Shown: positions 36,172 to 44,523 of the stretch, one piece after another
Layout of the letters: each line of letters starts with the position of its first letter
Numbering within the stretch: the stretch's first letter is position 1
Assembly (NCBI GenBank): GCA_902612325.1
Contig: CACMDB010000001.1
Coordinates: forward strand, 62,001-126,000
From: an uncultured Pelagibacteraceae bacterium
GTDB taxonomy: Bacteria > Pseudomonadota > Alphaproteobacteria > Pelagibacterales > Pelagibacteraceae
Reading direction: 5' to 3'
DNA length: 64,000 bases
Translations under genes and position numbers: made by a program
Notes under the pieces: generated by a model
Seen by the model: the letters and a program-made list of their open reading frames with translations, nothing else
Databases searched by the model: none
What the model was told of the DNA's origin: nothing

Positions 36172-37537
36172 TAATCTTTAATTTATTTCTTATTATCCAT
36201 AATATAATTAAAGATGGTATTACCATTATAGCAGTTAAGATAAAAAATACCCCCCAGTCTCCATTAAGCCAATCAACTAGAGCGCCCGATGATGATGCTA
36301 ATGTGGTTCTTCCAGCAGTACCTATTGAGGCTAATAGAGCATATTGAGTTGCTGTGTAAGTTCTATCAACTAGCAATGATATGAATGCAACAAATGCAAC
36401 AGTGGCAAAAGCTGCTGCAATGTCGTCAAAGATTACAGCTATTGCAAATAATATTTCAGATTTACCACTCCACGCTAAAAGACTGAACAATAGATTTGTG
36501 CTCGCCATTAAAATTCCTGCTAAAAACATTGCTTTTAAAACACCAGATCTTATTACAAATAGCCCACCTAGCAGAGTGAAGATGACAGTTGTTATCCATC
36601 CTAAAGTTTTTGAGTAAATAGCAATATCTGATTTACTAAAACCAATTTCTTTATAAAAGATAATAGACATACGCCCTAAAAAAGCCTCTCCAACTTTGAA
36701 TAAAAAAACAAACCCTAGGATCCCCAAAGCTATTTGAAAGCCATTTTTTTTAAAAAAACTTATTATAGGTCCACTGATTGTTCCACTGATCCAAGTTATA
36801 GTTTTAGTAAGAAAATTTGAATTTTGGAATTTACCAGCAATTAATTGATCATTTTCTTTCTGATTAATTTGTCTTTCAGTCGAGTCAGTTTCATTGACAA
36901 ACATTAATCCAATATTCATTAGAATTATTAAAATTCCTAAGATTAAAAAAGTTAGTTGCCAATAATTTTGAAAACCTAAATTTTCTAAAAAATCTGCGGA
37001 AAACAATGACAAAACTCCGCCTAATTTATATCCGCTCCACCACCCAACGACAGCCATTGCTGCGCCTGCAGCCATTGATTTACTCTCGTTTTCGCTAATT
37101 TGCTCAATCCTTAAAGCATCCACAGTAATATCTTGTGTTGCTGAAGCAATTGCAATGAGTAAACCTACTGATATTACAAGGGCTAAATTTTCTGAAGGAT
37201 CAATTACACTCCACAAAAATAAGGAGATTAAGATTAATATCTGCATTAGGACAATCCATCCTCTTCGATGTCCAATTTTTTTTGTTAGGTATGGTATTTG
37301 AATACGATCGATTAAAGGAGCCCATAAATAATTAAATGCATAAACTGCAAATATAAGACCAGCCCAACCGACTGTAGATCTGCTTAATCCATCTTCCTTT
37401 AACCATAAACTTAAACTACTACCTATTAATACCCAAGGAAAACCAGAGATAGCACCAAGCAATAATATTTTTAACATTCTTTTATCGAAATAAACTGAAA
37501 ATGTTTCTGAAAGGGATTGTTTTTTAATTTCTATCAT
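36161..37537 (-). CDS. ampG: AmpG-like muropeptide permease (MFS)
   Basis: Inner-membrane permease of the major facilitator superfamily that in known cases imports GlcNAc-anhydroMurNAc peptides. The 458-residue protein has about 12 hydrophobic segments. The AmpG signature LLGAISGFPWVLIGSSLSLW lies near residues 25-45, and SATQDITVDALRIEQ near 130. A soluble loop near residues 200-230 divides the two halves. Coupling to the NlpC/P60 gene by overlap, and AmgK/MurU homologues at 53858-55482, form a consistent cell-wall recycling set. Confidence 0.87.
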   Translation of the reverse strand: MIEIKKQSLSETFSVYFDKRMLKILLLGAISGFPWVLIGSSLSLWLKEDGLSRSTVGWAGLIFAVYAFNYLWAPLIDRIQIPYLTKKIGHRRGWIVLMQILILISLFLWSVIDPSENLALVISVGLLIAIASATQDITVDALRIEQISENESKSMAAGAAMAVVGWWSGYKLGGVLSLFSADFLENLGFQNYWQLTFLILGILIILMNIGLMFVNETDSTERQINQKENDQLIAGKFQNSNFLTKTITWISGTISGPIISFFKKNGFQIALGILGFVFLFKVGEAFLGRMSIIFYKEIGFSKSDIAIYSKTLGWITTVIFTLLGGLFVIRSGVLKAMFLAGILMASTNLLFSLLAWSGKSEILFAIAVIFDDIAAAFATVAFVAFISLLVDRTYTATQYALLASIGTAGRTTLASSSGALVDWLNGDWGVFFILTAIMVIPSLIILWIIRNKLKINEK

Positions 37538-37540
37538 TTT

Positions 37541-38980
37541 TTAATTCCTCCAGAATGAAGGTAAAAATAACACTAATATAGCAAATAACTCCAGTCTGCC
37601 TAAGATCATGCCGATTGTTAAAATCCATTTGGAAAAATCTGGTAATGAGGAGAAATTACCATTAGGTCCAATTATTGATCCTAAACCTGGACCAACATTT
37701 GAAATAGAGGTCGCAGCACCTGAAATTGCGGTTATAAAATCAAGTCCATTTAAAGATAATAACGCAGACAATAAAAAAAATATTATTAAGTACATGTAAA
37801 TAAAAGAAATGATCGATGCTATGAATTTATCATCAATTGGATTTTTATCGTATTTCAACACAAAAACACCTTTAGGGTAAATAATTTTTTTTAGTTGATT
37901 AATTACAAATGAATAAAGAATTTGAAAACGAAATATTTTTATGCCACATGTTGTTGAACCAGCACAGCCACCTATGAACATCAAAGCTAAAAATAATACT
38001 AGAGGAAAGCTACCCCAATTGTCAAATTGAGCATTGACATAACCGGTTCCGGTTAGAATAGAAATAACGTTAAAGAAAATTGATCTTAAATCAAATGAAC
38101 TTGAATTGTTTAAAGTAAGATAAATCGATAAAATGAAAATTGATATAAATATTATCTTAATAAAGGTTTTGATTTGAGAGTCTGATGTAAAAATAGACCT
38201 ATTGCCATTTAAAAATTTAATGTAGACGATAAATGGTACACTTCCTAAAATAATAAATACCATAGCCGTAGTTTCTATCGCTAAGCTATTAAAAAAACCA
38301 ATGGATTGATTATAATTAGAGAATCCACCAGTTGCTATAGTTGTCATCGAATGTGTAATACTATCAAAAATATTCATTCCAAAAATATTGTAAGTGATTG
38401 CACATAGCGCTGTTAATCCAGAGTAAATATAAATCAATCTTAGAGCAACCTCTTTAGACTTTGGAAGAATTTTTTCAGATGAATCATTGTTTGAAATTTT
38501 AAACAATTGCATTCCACCGACATTCATTATGGGCATTAATGTAATCGCCATCACTATGACACCAATACCTCCCAACCATTGAAGTATTGCTCTCCAAAAT
38601 AATATCCCTTTAGGCATATTTTCTAAATTTGATATGATTGTTGAACCAGTTGTTGTAATACCTGACATACTTTCAAAAAAGGCATTTGTGACTGAAAATC
38701 CCAAATTAGAGAATATAAAGGGTAATGAACCAAATATAGCAATACTTAACCATGCTAATGCAGTTAGAAGGAACGCTTGTTGTAAATTAAGTTTTTTTTC
38801 ATGATCTAGATTGGAGAGAAAAAATAAGGTTCCAAAAATGATTGTAACAATTGCTGCACCAAAAAAAGAAGAATCTATTTGACCATAAATAAATTGTACA
38901 ATTATTGGAACAAGCATAAAAATACCAAGAATTATTTGAAGAATTCCAAGAGTGAAAAAAACTGTTTTATAATTAGACAT
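37541..38980 (-). CDS. trkH: TrkH-type potassium uptake protein
   Basis: Membrane channel-like subunit of the Trk potassium importer. The 479-residue protein has four repeated membrane-pore-membrane units, and the selectivity-filter-like loops SGITTTGST, ATGGFS, LTGTGY and NVGPGLG are visible in order. The cytoplasmic NAD-binding gating subunit TrkA, required by known Trk systems, is not in the window. It is three bases upstream of ampG on the same strand but seems functionally unrelated. The 87-base gap to the divergent lysK must hold both promoters; I see only poor matches there. Confidence 0.93.
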   Translation of the reverse strand: MSNYKTVFFTLGILQIILGIFMLVPIIVQFIYGQIDSSFFGAAIVTIIFGTLFFLSNLDHEKKLNLQQAFLLTALAWLSIAIFGSLPFIFSNLGFSVTNAFFESMSGITTTGSTIISNLENMPKGILFWRAILQWLGGIGVIVMAITLMPIMNVGGMQLFKISNNDSSEKILPKSKEVALRLIYIYSGLTALCAITYNIFGMNIFDSITHSMTTIATGGFSNYNQSIGFFNSLAIETTAMVFIILGSVPFIVYIKFLNGNRSIFTSDSQIKTFIKIIFISIFILSIYLTLNNSSSFDLRSIFFNVISILTGTGYVNAQFDNWGSFPLVLFLALMFIGGCAGSTTCGIKIFRFQILYSFVINQLKKIIYPKGVFVLKYDKNPIDDKFIASIISFIYMYLIIFFLLSALLSLNGLDFITAISGAATSISNVGPGLGSIIGPNGNFSSLPDFSKWILTIGMILGRLELFAILVLFLPSFWRN

Positions 38981-39067
38981 TTTGAAAGAACATTATTTTA
39001 TGGTAAATAAATTTCAACTCTATAAGAATTAAGTAGTTCGCTAATTAAAGATTTTATTGAATTATTC

Positions 39068-40630
39068 ATGATAAAAAAAGAAAACTTAGAAAAAACAAGC
39101 TCTTGGCCAATCGTTGAAGCAAAAAAAATGCTTAGAGAAAGAAAATCTTTTTTAGAAAAAAAAGGTAAAATTACACTACAGACTGGATATGGCCCAAGTG
39201 GACTTCCTCATATAGGAACATTTGGAGAAGTTGCTAGAACTTCTATGATGGTTAATGCGTTAAAACAATTAACTGATCTTCCAACAGAAATTATCACTTT
39301 TTCTGATGACATGGATGGTCTTAGAAAAGTACCAGACAATGTGCCCAATAAAGAATTGTTAGAAAAAAACCTTCATAAACCTTTGACAGACGTACCAGAT
39401 CCCTTTGAAAAATATAATAGTTTTGGTGAACATAATAATGAAAAATTAAAAAAGTTTTTAAATAATTTTAATTTTAAATATAATTTCAAAAGCTCTACTC
39501 AATTGTATAAATCAGGTTTTTTTAATCCAACACTTCAAGTTATTTTAGATAATTATGATGGAATAATGAATATCATTATGCCTACTTTAGGAAAAGAACG
39601 TCAAAAAACTTATTGTCCATTTCTTCCTATTTGTCCAGAAACAGGACATGTTTTAGAAATTCCAGTCAAAGAAATTGATAATTCTAAGTCTAAAATTGTA
39701 TTTGATAATAAAGGTAAAGATTTAGAATCAAGCATATTAGATGGTCATTGTAAACTTCAGTGGAAAGTAGATTGGGCCATGAGATGGTATGCTTTAGATG
39801 TTGACTTTGAAATGTACGGAAAAGATCTTATAGAAAGTGCAATATTATCCACTAAAATTATTAAACTAATTGGAAAAAAAAACCCATCTGGTTTTGCTTA
39901 TGAACTCTTTTTGGATGAGAAAGGGGAAAAGATTTCTAAATCAAAAGGGAATGGAATAACAATCGAGCAATGGTTGGAGTACGCCTCACCAGAAAGTTTA
40001 TCATTATATATGTATCAAAATCCAAAAAGAGCTAAAAAACTTTATAATGAGATAGTTCCAAAAGCGGTCGATGAATATTTGGAATTTATTGAAAAGGCTA
40101 AAACTCAAGATGAGCTTCAGTTACTGATGAATCCAGTATGGCATGTTCATAATGGTAGTGTTCCAAAAGAAAAAATGATTATGTCATTTTCTATGTTATT
40201 AAATCTTGTAGAAACAAGTAATGCAGAAAACAAAGAATTATTATGGAAGTTCGTAAAAAAATATAAGGAAAATATTTCTGAAAAAGATTACCCCATTTTT
40301 GATAATCTAGTTGGTTATGCTATTAAATATTTTAACGATGTAATAAAAGCCAAAAAAAAATATAAAATACCTGATCAAATAGAAAAAAAAGCACTAGAGG
40401 CTCTAATATCAACCTTAGATAAATGTAATGACAAGATGTCTCCTGAGGAAATTCAAACTTTAATTTATTCAACAGGAAAAGAAAATGGGTATTCAGAAAA
40501 TTTGAGAGACTGGTTTAAATTAATTTATGAAGTTGTATTTGGAGTCGAAAATGGCCCTCGAATGGGTTTTTTTATAAGTTTTTTTGGTGTTAAAGAAACT
40601 AAAGATCTTATAATAAATAAAATTAAATAA
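39068..40630 (+). CDS. lysK: lysyl-tRNA synthetase, class I
   Basis: Charges tRNA-Lys. The 520-residue protein is the class I (Rossmann-fold) form found in archaea, spirochaetes and many alphaproteobacteria, not the class II LysS of E. coli. The HIGH motif is PHIGTF at about 48-52, preceded by TGYGPSGL, and the KMSKS motif is KISKS at 288-292. The zinc/anticodon part is at the C-terminus. The start is the only ATG near the conserved N-terminus. The stop overlaps the pyrD ATG by one base. Confidence 0.96.
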   Translation: MIKKENLEKTSSWPIVEAKKMLRERKSFLEKKGKITLQTGYGPSGLPHIGTFGEVARTSMMVNALKQLTDLPTEIITFSDDMDGLRKVPDNVPNKELLEKNLHKPLTDVPDPFEKYNSFGEHNNEKLKKFLNNFNFKYNFKSSTQLYKSGFFNPTLQVILDNYDGIMNIIMPTLGKERQKTYCPFLPICPETGHVLEIPVKEIDNSKSKIVFDNKGKDLESSILDGHCKLQWKVDWAMRWYALDVDFEMYGKDLIESAILSTKIIKLIGKKNPSGFAYELFLDEKGEKISKSKGNGITIEQWLEYASPESLSLYMYQNPKRAKKLYNEIVPKAVDEYLEFIEKAKTQDELQLLMNPVWHVHNGSVPKEKMIMSFSMLLNLVETSNAENKELLWKFVKKYKENISEKDYPIFDNLVGYAIKYFNDVIKAKKKYKIPDQIEKKALEALISTLDKCNDKMSPEEIQTLIYSTGKENGYSENLRDWFKLIYEVVFGVENGPRMGFFISFFGVKETKDLIINKIK

Positions 40631-41682
40631 TGTTTTCAAATTTAAGATCTCTAATTTTTAAACTTGATCCAGAGACAGCCCATGGTTTGGCAATAAAGTC
40701 ATTAAAATTTAATTTTGTGCCAAATGTTTTGGATAAAAATAAAAATAGCCATTTATTTAAGACTAAATTATTTGAAAAAGAAATAGAAAATCCAATTGGA
40801 ATGGCAGCAGGATTTGACAAAAATGCTGAGGTTTATAATTCTTTATTTAAATTGGGATTTGGTTTTGTGGAGGTGGGCACAATTACACCTCTTAAACAAT
40901 ATGGTAACCCTAAGCCAAGAGTTTTTAGATTAGTTGAAGATGAAGCATTGATTAATAGATTGGGTTTTAATAACTTAGGTGCAAAAAACATTGTTGATAG
41001 GATCTCAAGTAATAAACAAATTGGTTTACTTGGAATTAACATAGGTCCTAATAAAGATACAAATGATAGATTGAAGGATTATGTTGAATGTTTAAAAACC
41101 TTCCATGAATTTGCAGACTATATTACGATTAATATTTCATCTCCCAATACTGACGAACTGAGAAATTTTCATGATCAGGAAAAATTGAATAGTTTATTAA
41201 ATATAATCAATAGTGAAAAAACAAAACTAAATTCAAAAATTCCAATTGTAGTAAAAGTCTCACCAGATATTAAAGATCAGGAAATACCCAAAATTTCTGA
41301 TGTTCTTTTAAGCAATAATATAAATGCAGTGATTTTATCGAACACCTCTGACTCTACTCGAGATAAATTAAGTGACATTCAAAAGCATCAAAAAGGAGGT
41401 TTATCAGGTAAACCAATTGAGGAAAAATCTACGATACTGATTAATAAATTTTATAAAACTCTTGGTAATAAAATTAAAATTATTGGAGTTGGTGGAGTAG
41501 ACTCTGGAATAAGTGCATACAATAAGTTTTTGGCTGGAGCGAGTTATGTTCAACTTTATACAGGTATGGTATACAGAGGACCGAATATAGTAAACCTTAT
41601 TAAAAAAGAGCTTAAGGAATTATTGATAAGAGATGGCGTTAAACATTATAGTGAAATCATAGGGAAAAAAACAACTTCTTAA
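40630..41682 (+). CDS. pyrD: dihydroorotate dehydrogenase (quinone), class 2
   Basis: Oxidises dihydroorotate to orotate with quinone as acceptor on the inner face of the cytoplasmic membrane. The 350-residue protein has the short N-terminal membrane-associating helices (about 1-35, with [12 protein letters not shown]). The FMN barrel includes [35 protein letters not shown] and the catalytic Ser in NISSPNT. The end reads [29 protein letters not shown] in pieces. The class 2 N-terminal extension tells it apart from the cytosolic class 1 enzymes. Confidence 0.95.
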   Translation: MFSNLRSLIFKLDPETAHGLAIKSLKFNFVPNVLDKNKNSHLFKTKLFEKEIENPIGMAAGFDKNAEVYNSLFKLGFGFVEVGTITPLKQYGNPKPRVFRLVEDEALINRLGFNNLGAKNIVDRISSNKQIGLLGINIGPNKDTNDRLKDYVECLKTFHEFADYITINISSPNTDELRNFHDQEKLNSLLNIINSEKTKLNSKIPIVVKVSPDIKDQEIPKISDVLLSNNINAVILSNTSDSTRDKLSDIQKHQKGGLSGKPIEEKSTILINKFYKTLGNKIKIIGVGGVDSGISAYNKFLAGASYVQLYTGMVYRGPNIVNLIKKELKELLIRDGVKHYSEIIGKKTTS

Positions 41683-41693
41683 ATTTTATAAAC

Positions 41694-41722
41694 TTGACGC
41701 AATCATTAACTCACTTTATATA
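41694..41722 (+). promoter_or_regulatory. sigma70-type promoter for rpmB
   Basis: A -35 box TTGACG (41694-41699) and a -10 box TATATA (41717-41722) are separated by exactly 17 bases, 12 bases before the rpmB ATG at 41735. Each box matches five of six consensus positions or nearly so. The short gap between pyrD and rpmB (52 bases) is filled by this element, so rpmB and the transporter behind it can be expressed apart from lysK-pyrD. Confidence 0.7.
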
Positions 41723-41734
41723 GTCGAAAATATT

Positions 41735-42049
41735 ATGTCAAAAAAATGTGAACTAACCGGCAAAATTCCCCTTAAAGGTCATAATGTTAGTCATGCTAAT
41801 AATAAGACAAAGAGAAGATTTTTACCTAATTTAAAAAAAGTAAAATTTACCAGTGAACTTTTAAAAAGAAGCATGAAACTTACTGTAAGTAATGCTGGTG
41901 TAAGATCTGTAGATAAAAAAGGAAGTTTTGACGAGTTTTTAAAGACTGTAAAAAATAAAAATTTATCTCCAAGATTAAAGAAGATGAAGAAAAGTTTATT
42001 AATCAAGTCACCATTTCAAAAAAAACAAGTTCAATCTAAGACAGCTTAA
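41735..42049 (+). CDS. rpmB: 50S ribosomal protein L28
   Basis: Large-subunit ribosomal protein. The 104-residue protein has the L28 signature [10 protein letters not shown] at the start, then [22 protein letters not shown]. The C-terminal basic tail ([13 protein letters not shown] onward) is longer than the 78 residues of E. coli L28, typical of the alphaproteobacterial form. It has its own promoter at 41694-41722. Its TAA overlaps the ATG of the next gene by one base, an unusual pairing of a ribosomal protein with a membrane transporter. Confidence 0.96.
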   Translation: MSKKCELTGKIPLKGHNVSHANNKTKRRFLPNLKKVKFTSELLKRSMKLTVSNAGVRSVDKKGSFDEFLKTVKNKNLSPRLKKMKKSLLIKSPFQKKQVQSKTA

Positions 42050-42597
42050 TGAATAAAATTTTTTTTATACTCTCATTTTTAATGGGAGCAGTTGTTTTAG
42101 CATCTAATTATTTAGTTCAGTTCCCTATAAAACATTATGGTTTAGAAGAAATATTAACTTATGGAGCTTTTAGCTATCCGATTGCTTTCTTGATCACAGA
42201 TTTAGCCAACAGATCTTTTGGTAAGATAGTTGCCAGAAAAATTGTTTATATTGGTTTTGCTATAGGTATTAGCTTTACTCTTTTATTCTCAACAAACTTT
42301 ACAGACTTGATATCTATAAGAATTGCAATTGGATCGGGTACTGCCTTTTTAGTTGCCCAACTTTTAGATGTTCAAATTTTTGATAAATTGAGAAAAAAAG
42401 AATGGTTTGTTGCACCTTTAACTTCATCTTTGATAGGTTCAACAATTGATACGTTTATATTTTTTTCAATATCTTTTTATGGAACAGGCATTCCTTGGAT
42501 CACATTGTCTTTAGGAGATTTAAGTGTAAAAATTTTTGTTGCTTTAATGATGTTAATCCCTTTCAGACTACTGCTGAAAACTCTTAAACCAGTTTAG
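42049..42597 (+). CDS. queuosine precursor transporter (VUT/YhhQ family)
   Basis: Inner-membrane protein of the vitamin uptake transporter family; E. coli YhhQ takes up preQ0 and preQ1 for making queuosine in tRNA. The 182-residue protein has five or six hydrophobic segments. The family stretch EEILTYGAFSYPIAFLITDLANRSFGK lies at about 28-54, and a conserved LLDVQIFDKLR near 107. No tgt or queuosine-synthesis gene is in the window. It starts on the last base of rpmB, so it should be translated at a linked rate. The substrate (preQ0, preQ1, queuine) cannot be told from sequence. Confidence 0.85.
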   Translation: MNKIFFILSFLMGAVVLASNYLVQFPIKHYGLEEILTYGAFSYPIAFLITDLANRSFGKIVARKIVYIGFAIGISFTLLFSTNFTDLISIRIAIGSGTAFLVAQLLDVQIFDKLRKKEWFVAPLTSSLIGSTIDTFIFFSISFYGTGIPWITLSLGDLSVKIFVALMMLIPFRLLLKTLKPV

Positions 42598-42599
42598 AT

Positions 42600-43544
42600 T
42601 TAATATAAATATTTATAAGATAATATTTTATAAGCTAACTTTGCTACTAGAAAATTGTAGGAATTAAATCCTTTGATCGGTGCGAGCTCATTTATATCTG
42701 CGCCAACGATGTTTGAGTTTTTGGCTGCAATCTTAATTATATCTAAAACTTCATCCCATAATAAACCGCCAGGTTCAGGTGTTCCAGTTGCAGGCATGAT
42801 ACTCGAATCTAAACCATCTACATCAAAAGTTAGATAAACAGTCTTATTTTTAATTAGTTTTTTAAATTTTTTGAAATTCCATTTTGCTTTATCTTTTGCC
42901 CAAAAAATATTAATTCTAGATTTATTTTTTTTTAAAAAAGGTATCTCCTCTTTAGAAATATTTCTAATACCAAATGAGATAATTGAAACGTTTTTATAAT
43001 CTAAACATCTTCTGATAGCAGACGCGTGTGAAAATTTCTCACCATTGTAACTTTCTCTTAAATCTGCATGAGCATCAAAATGTAAAAGACAGATGTTTTT
43101 GTGTTTTTTAACAAATGGAACGATACATCCTGGTGTGATTGAATGTTCACCACCAAAAGTCATTGGAAAAAGTTTATTATTAAGAATTTCTTTATTTACT
43201 TGAGCTATCTTTTTTAAAGCTTTTTTAATATTTTTATTAATTTTAAAAGGTTTTAAAGTTTTAATACCTATTTTTTTGTAAGGTTCACAATTTAATTCCT
43301 CATCATATAATTCAACTTGATGTGAGGCTTTAATTATCTCTTTTGGGCCATTTTTAGTTCCACCACCATAACTCACAGTTTTTTCTAGACCAAAAGGAAC
43401 AATTACAACTTTTTCCTTAAAATTGAATTTATTATCTATTCCAAGAAACCCTTTTTTATTTGAAAGATATTGCAATGTTTTATCCAAAAATTTTTGTAAA
43501 GTTTTTTCTATCTCTATTTTTCCATTCACCTTTATGATATGCAT
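42600..43544 (-). CDS. speB: agmatinase-like ureohydrolase
   Basis: Manganese-dependent ureohydrolase of the arginase/agmatinase family, hydrolysing a guanidino group to urea and an amine. The metal ligands are complete: GGEHSITPG, LLHFDAHADLR and TFDVDGLDSSIMPATGTPEPGG in pieces. From ATG 43544 it has 314 residues but overlaps the upstream DHS-like gene by 65 bases. A TTG at 43487 would reduce the overlap to eight bases and remove 19 residues that look poorly conserved, so the true start is open. Grouping with a decarboxylase and a DHS-like gene points to polyamine metabolism. Agmatine is the default substrate, but a guanidino-polyamine is possible. Confidence 0.85.
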   Translation of the reverse strand: MHIIKVNGKIEIEKTLQKFLDKTLQYLSNKKGFLGIDNKFNFKEKVVIVPFGLEKTVSYGGGTKNGPKEIIKASHQVELYDEELNCEPYKKIGIKTLKPFKINKNIKKALKKIAQVNKEILNNKLFPMTFGGEHSITPGCIVPFVKKHKNICLLHFDAHADLRESYNGEKFSHASAIRRCLDYKNVSIISFGIRNISKEEIPFLKKNKSRINIFWAKDKAKWNFKKFKKLIKNKTVYLTFDVDGLDSSIMPATGTPEPGGLLWDEVLDIIKIAAKNSNIVGADINELAPIKGFNSYNFLVAKLAYKILSYKYLY

Positions 43545-44523
43545 CACTTGCAATCAAAGGTAATACACTTGTTGCCTCAGCGAAAACCATTTGTTCTTTC
43601 GTGACATCAACTTTACCCCATGAACTTGCCTCTTTTAAAGTTGAACTGCTACACGCACCATCTCTTGAGTCTGCTACAGTAATTTGCACAGCATATTTAT
43701 GCATTTCAACATCTTTACCTAAAAGTTCAGCACATATGACTGTGTCCTGAATAAAATTTTTTGGCACTCCACCACCTATCATAAATAATCCAGAACCTTT
43801 TGATTTAATTTTTATTTCAGTTAATTCTCGAAATTCTCTTATAGAGTCTATTGTAATATGAGATTTCGGGTTCTTTTCTTGGTGAATTACTAAACCAAAA
43901 CCAGCGCTAGAGTCTGTAAAAGCAGGACAGAATATTGGCAAATTGTGATCATAGGCAGTTTCAATTAAAGAGTCTTTCTTTACTGAGTTTTTTTTAAGAT
44001 ATTTTCCCATTTCGTGAATAAATTCTCTAGAGGTATAGCTTCTAGGCTCCAAGTTATCAGCTATTTCACAAATTTTCTTATCACAAATTTGTAATTCATC
44101 TTCGTCAATGTACGTATCGTATATTCTATCAATATAATTTTTTCTAAGTTCAGTATCATCTTGAAATTGAGAGCCTTGATAATGCTTAAATCCTAATGCC
44201 TCAAAAAAATCCATATCAATTATCGAAGCACCAGTTGCAACGATTGCATCTACCATATTGTATTTGACTAAATCTTTGTAAATATTCATACAACCAGCTG
44301 CTGAGGTCGAACCAGCTAAAGTTAGAAAAATTGTACAATCTTTATCTTTTAACATTTCATTATAGATGTTTGCCGCATTTGCAGTTTCTCTAGATACAAA
44401 TGACATTTTCTCCATTGATGAAATAATTTTTCTAGAGTCAAAGGATGTAATATCTATGTGTTCAACTGGATTTTTAAGAAAGTCTTTTTTACTATTATGT
44501 CCTAGATTTTTATTTTTTGACAT
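43480..44523 (-). CDS. deoxyhypusine-synthase-like protein
   Basis: Member of the deoxyhypusine synthase family, NAD-dependent aminobutyl transferases. The 347-residue protein (ATG 44523) keeps the catalytic Lys at about 304 in SSWGKV, the GGGVPKNF nucleotide-site motif, and TGASIIDMDFFEALG near the N-terminal third. Bacteria have no eIF5A to hypusinate, so the protein must use another acceptor; plant homospermidine synthase, evolved from DHS, uses putrescine. The start overlaps the decarboxylase stop (ATGA) and the end overlaps the ureohydrolase gene. Homospermidine or an aminobutylated agmatine as product is inference from this grouping. Confidence 0.86.
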   Translation of the reverse strand: MSKNKNLGHNSKKDFLKNPVEHIDITSFDSRKIISSMEKMSFVSRETANAANIYNEMLKDKDCTIFLTLAGSTSAAGCMNIYKDLVKYNMVDAIVATGASIIDMDFFEALGFKHYQGSQFQDDTELRKNYIDRIYDTYIDEDELQICDKKICEIADNLEPRSYTSREFIHEMGKYLKKNSVKKDSLIETAYDHNLPIFCPAFTDSSAGFGLVIHQEKNPKSHITIDSIREFRELTEIKIKSKGSGLFMIGGGVPKNFIQDTVICAELLGKDVEMHKYAVQITVADSRDGACSSSTLKEASSWGKVDVTKEQMVFAEATSVLPLIASDAYHKGEWKNRDRKNFTKIFG

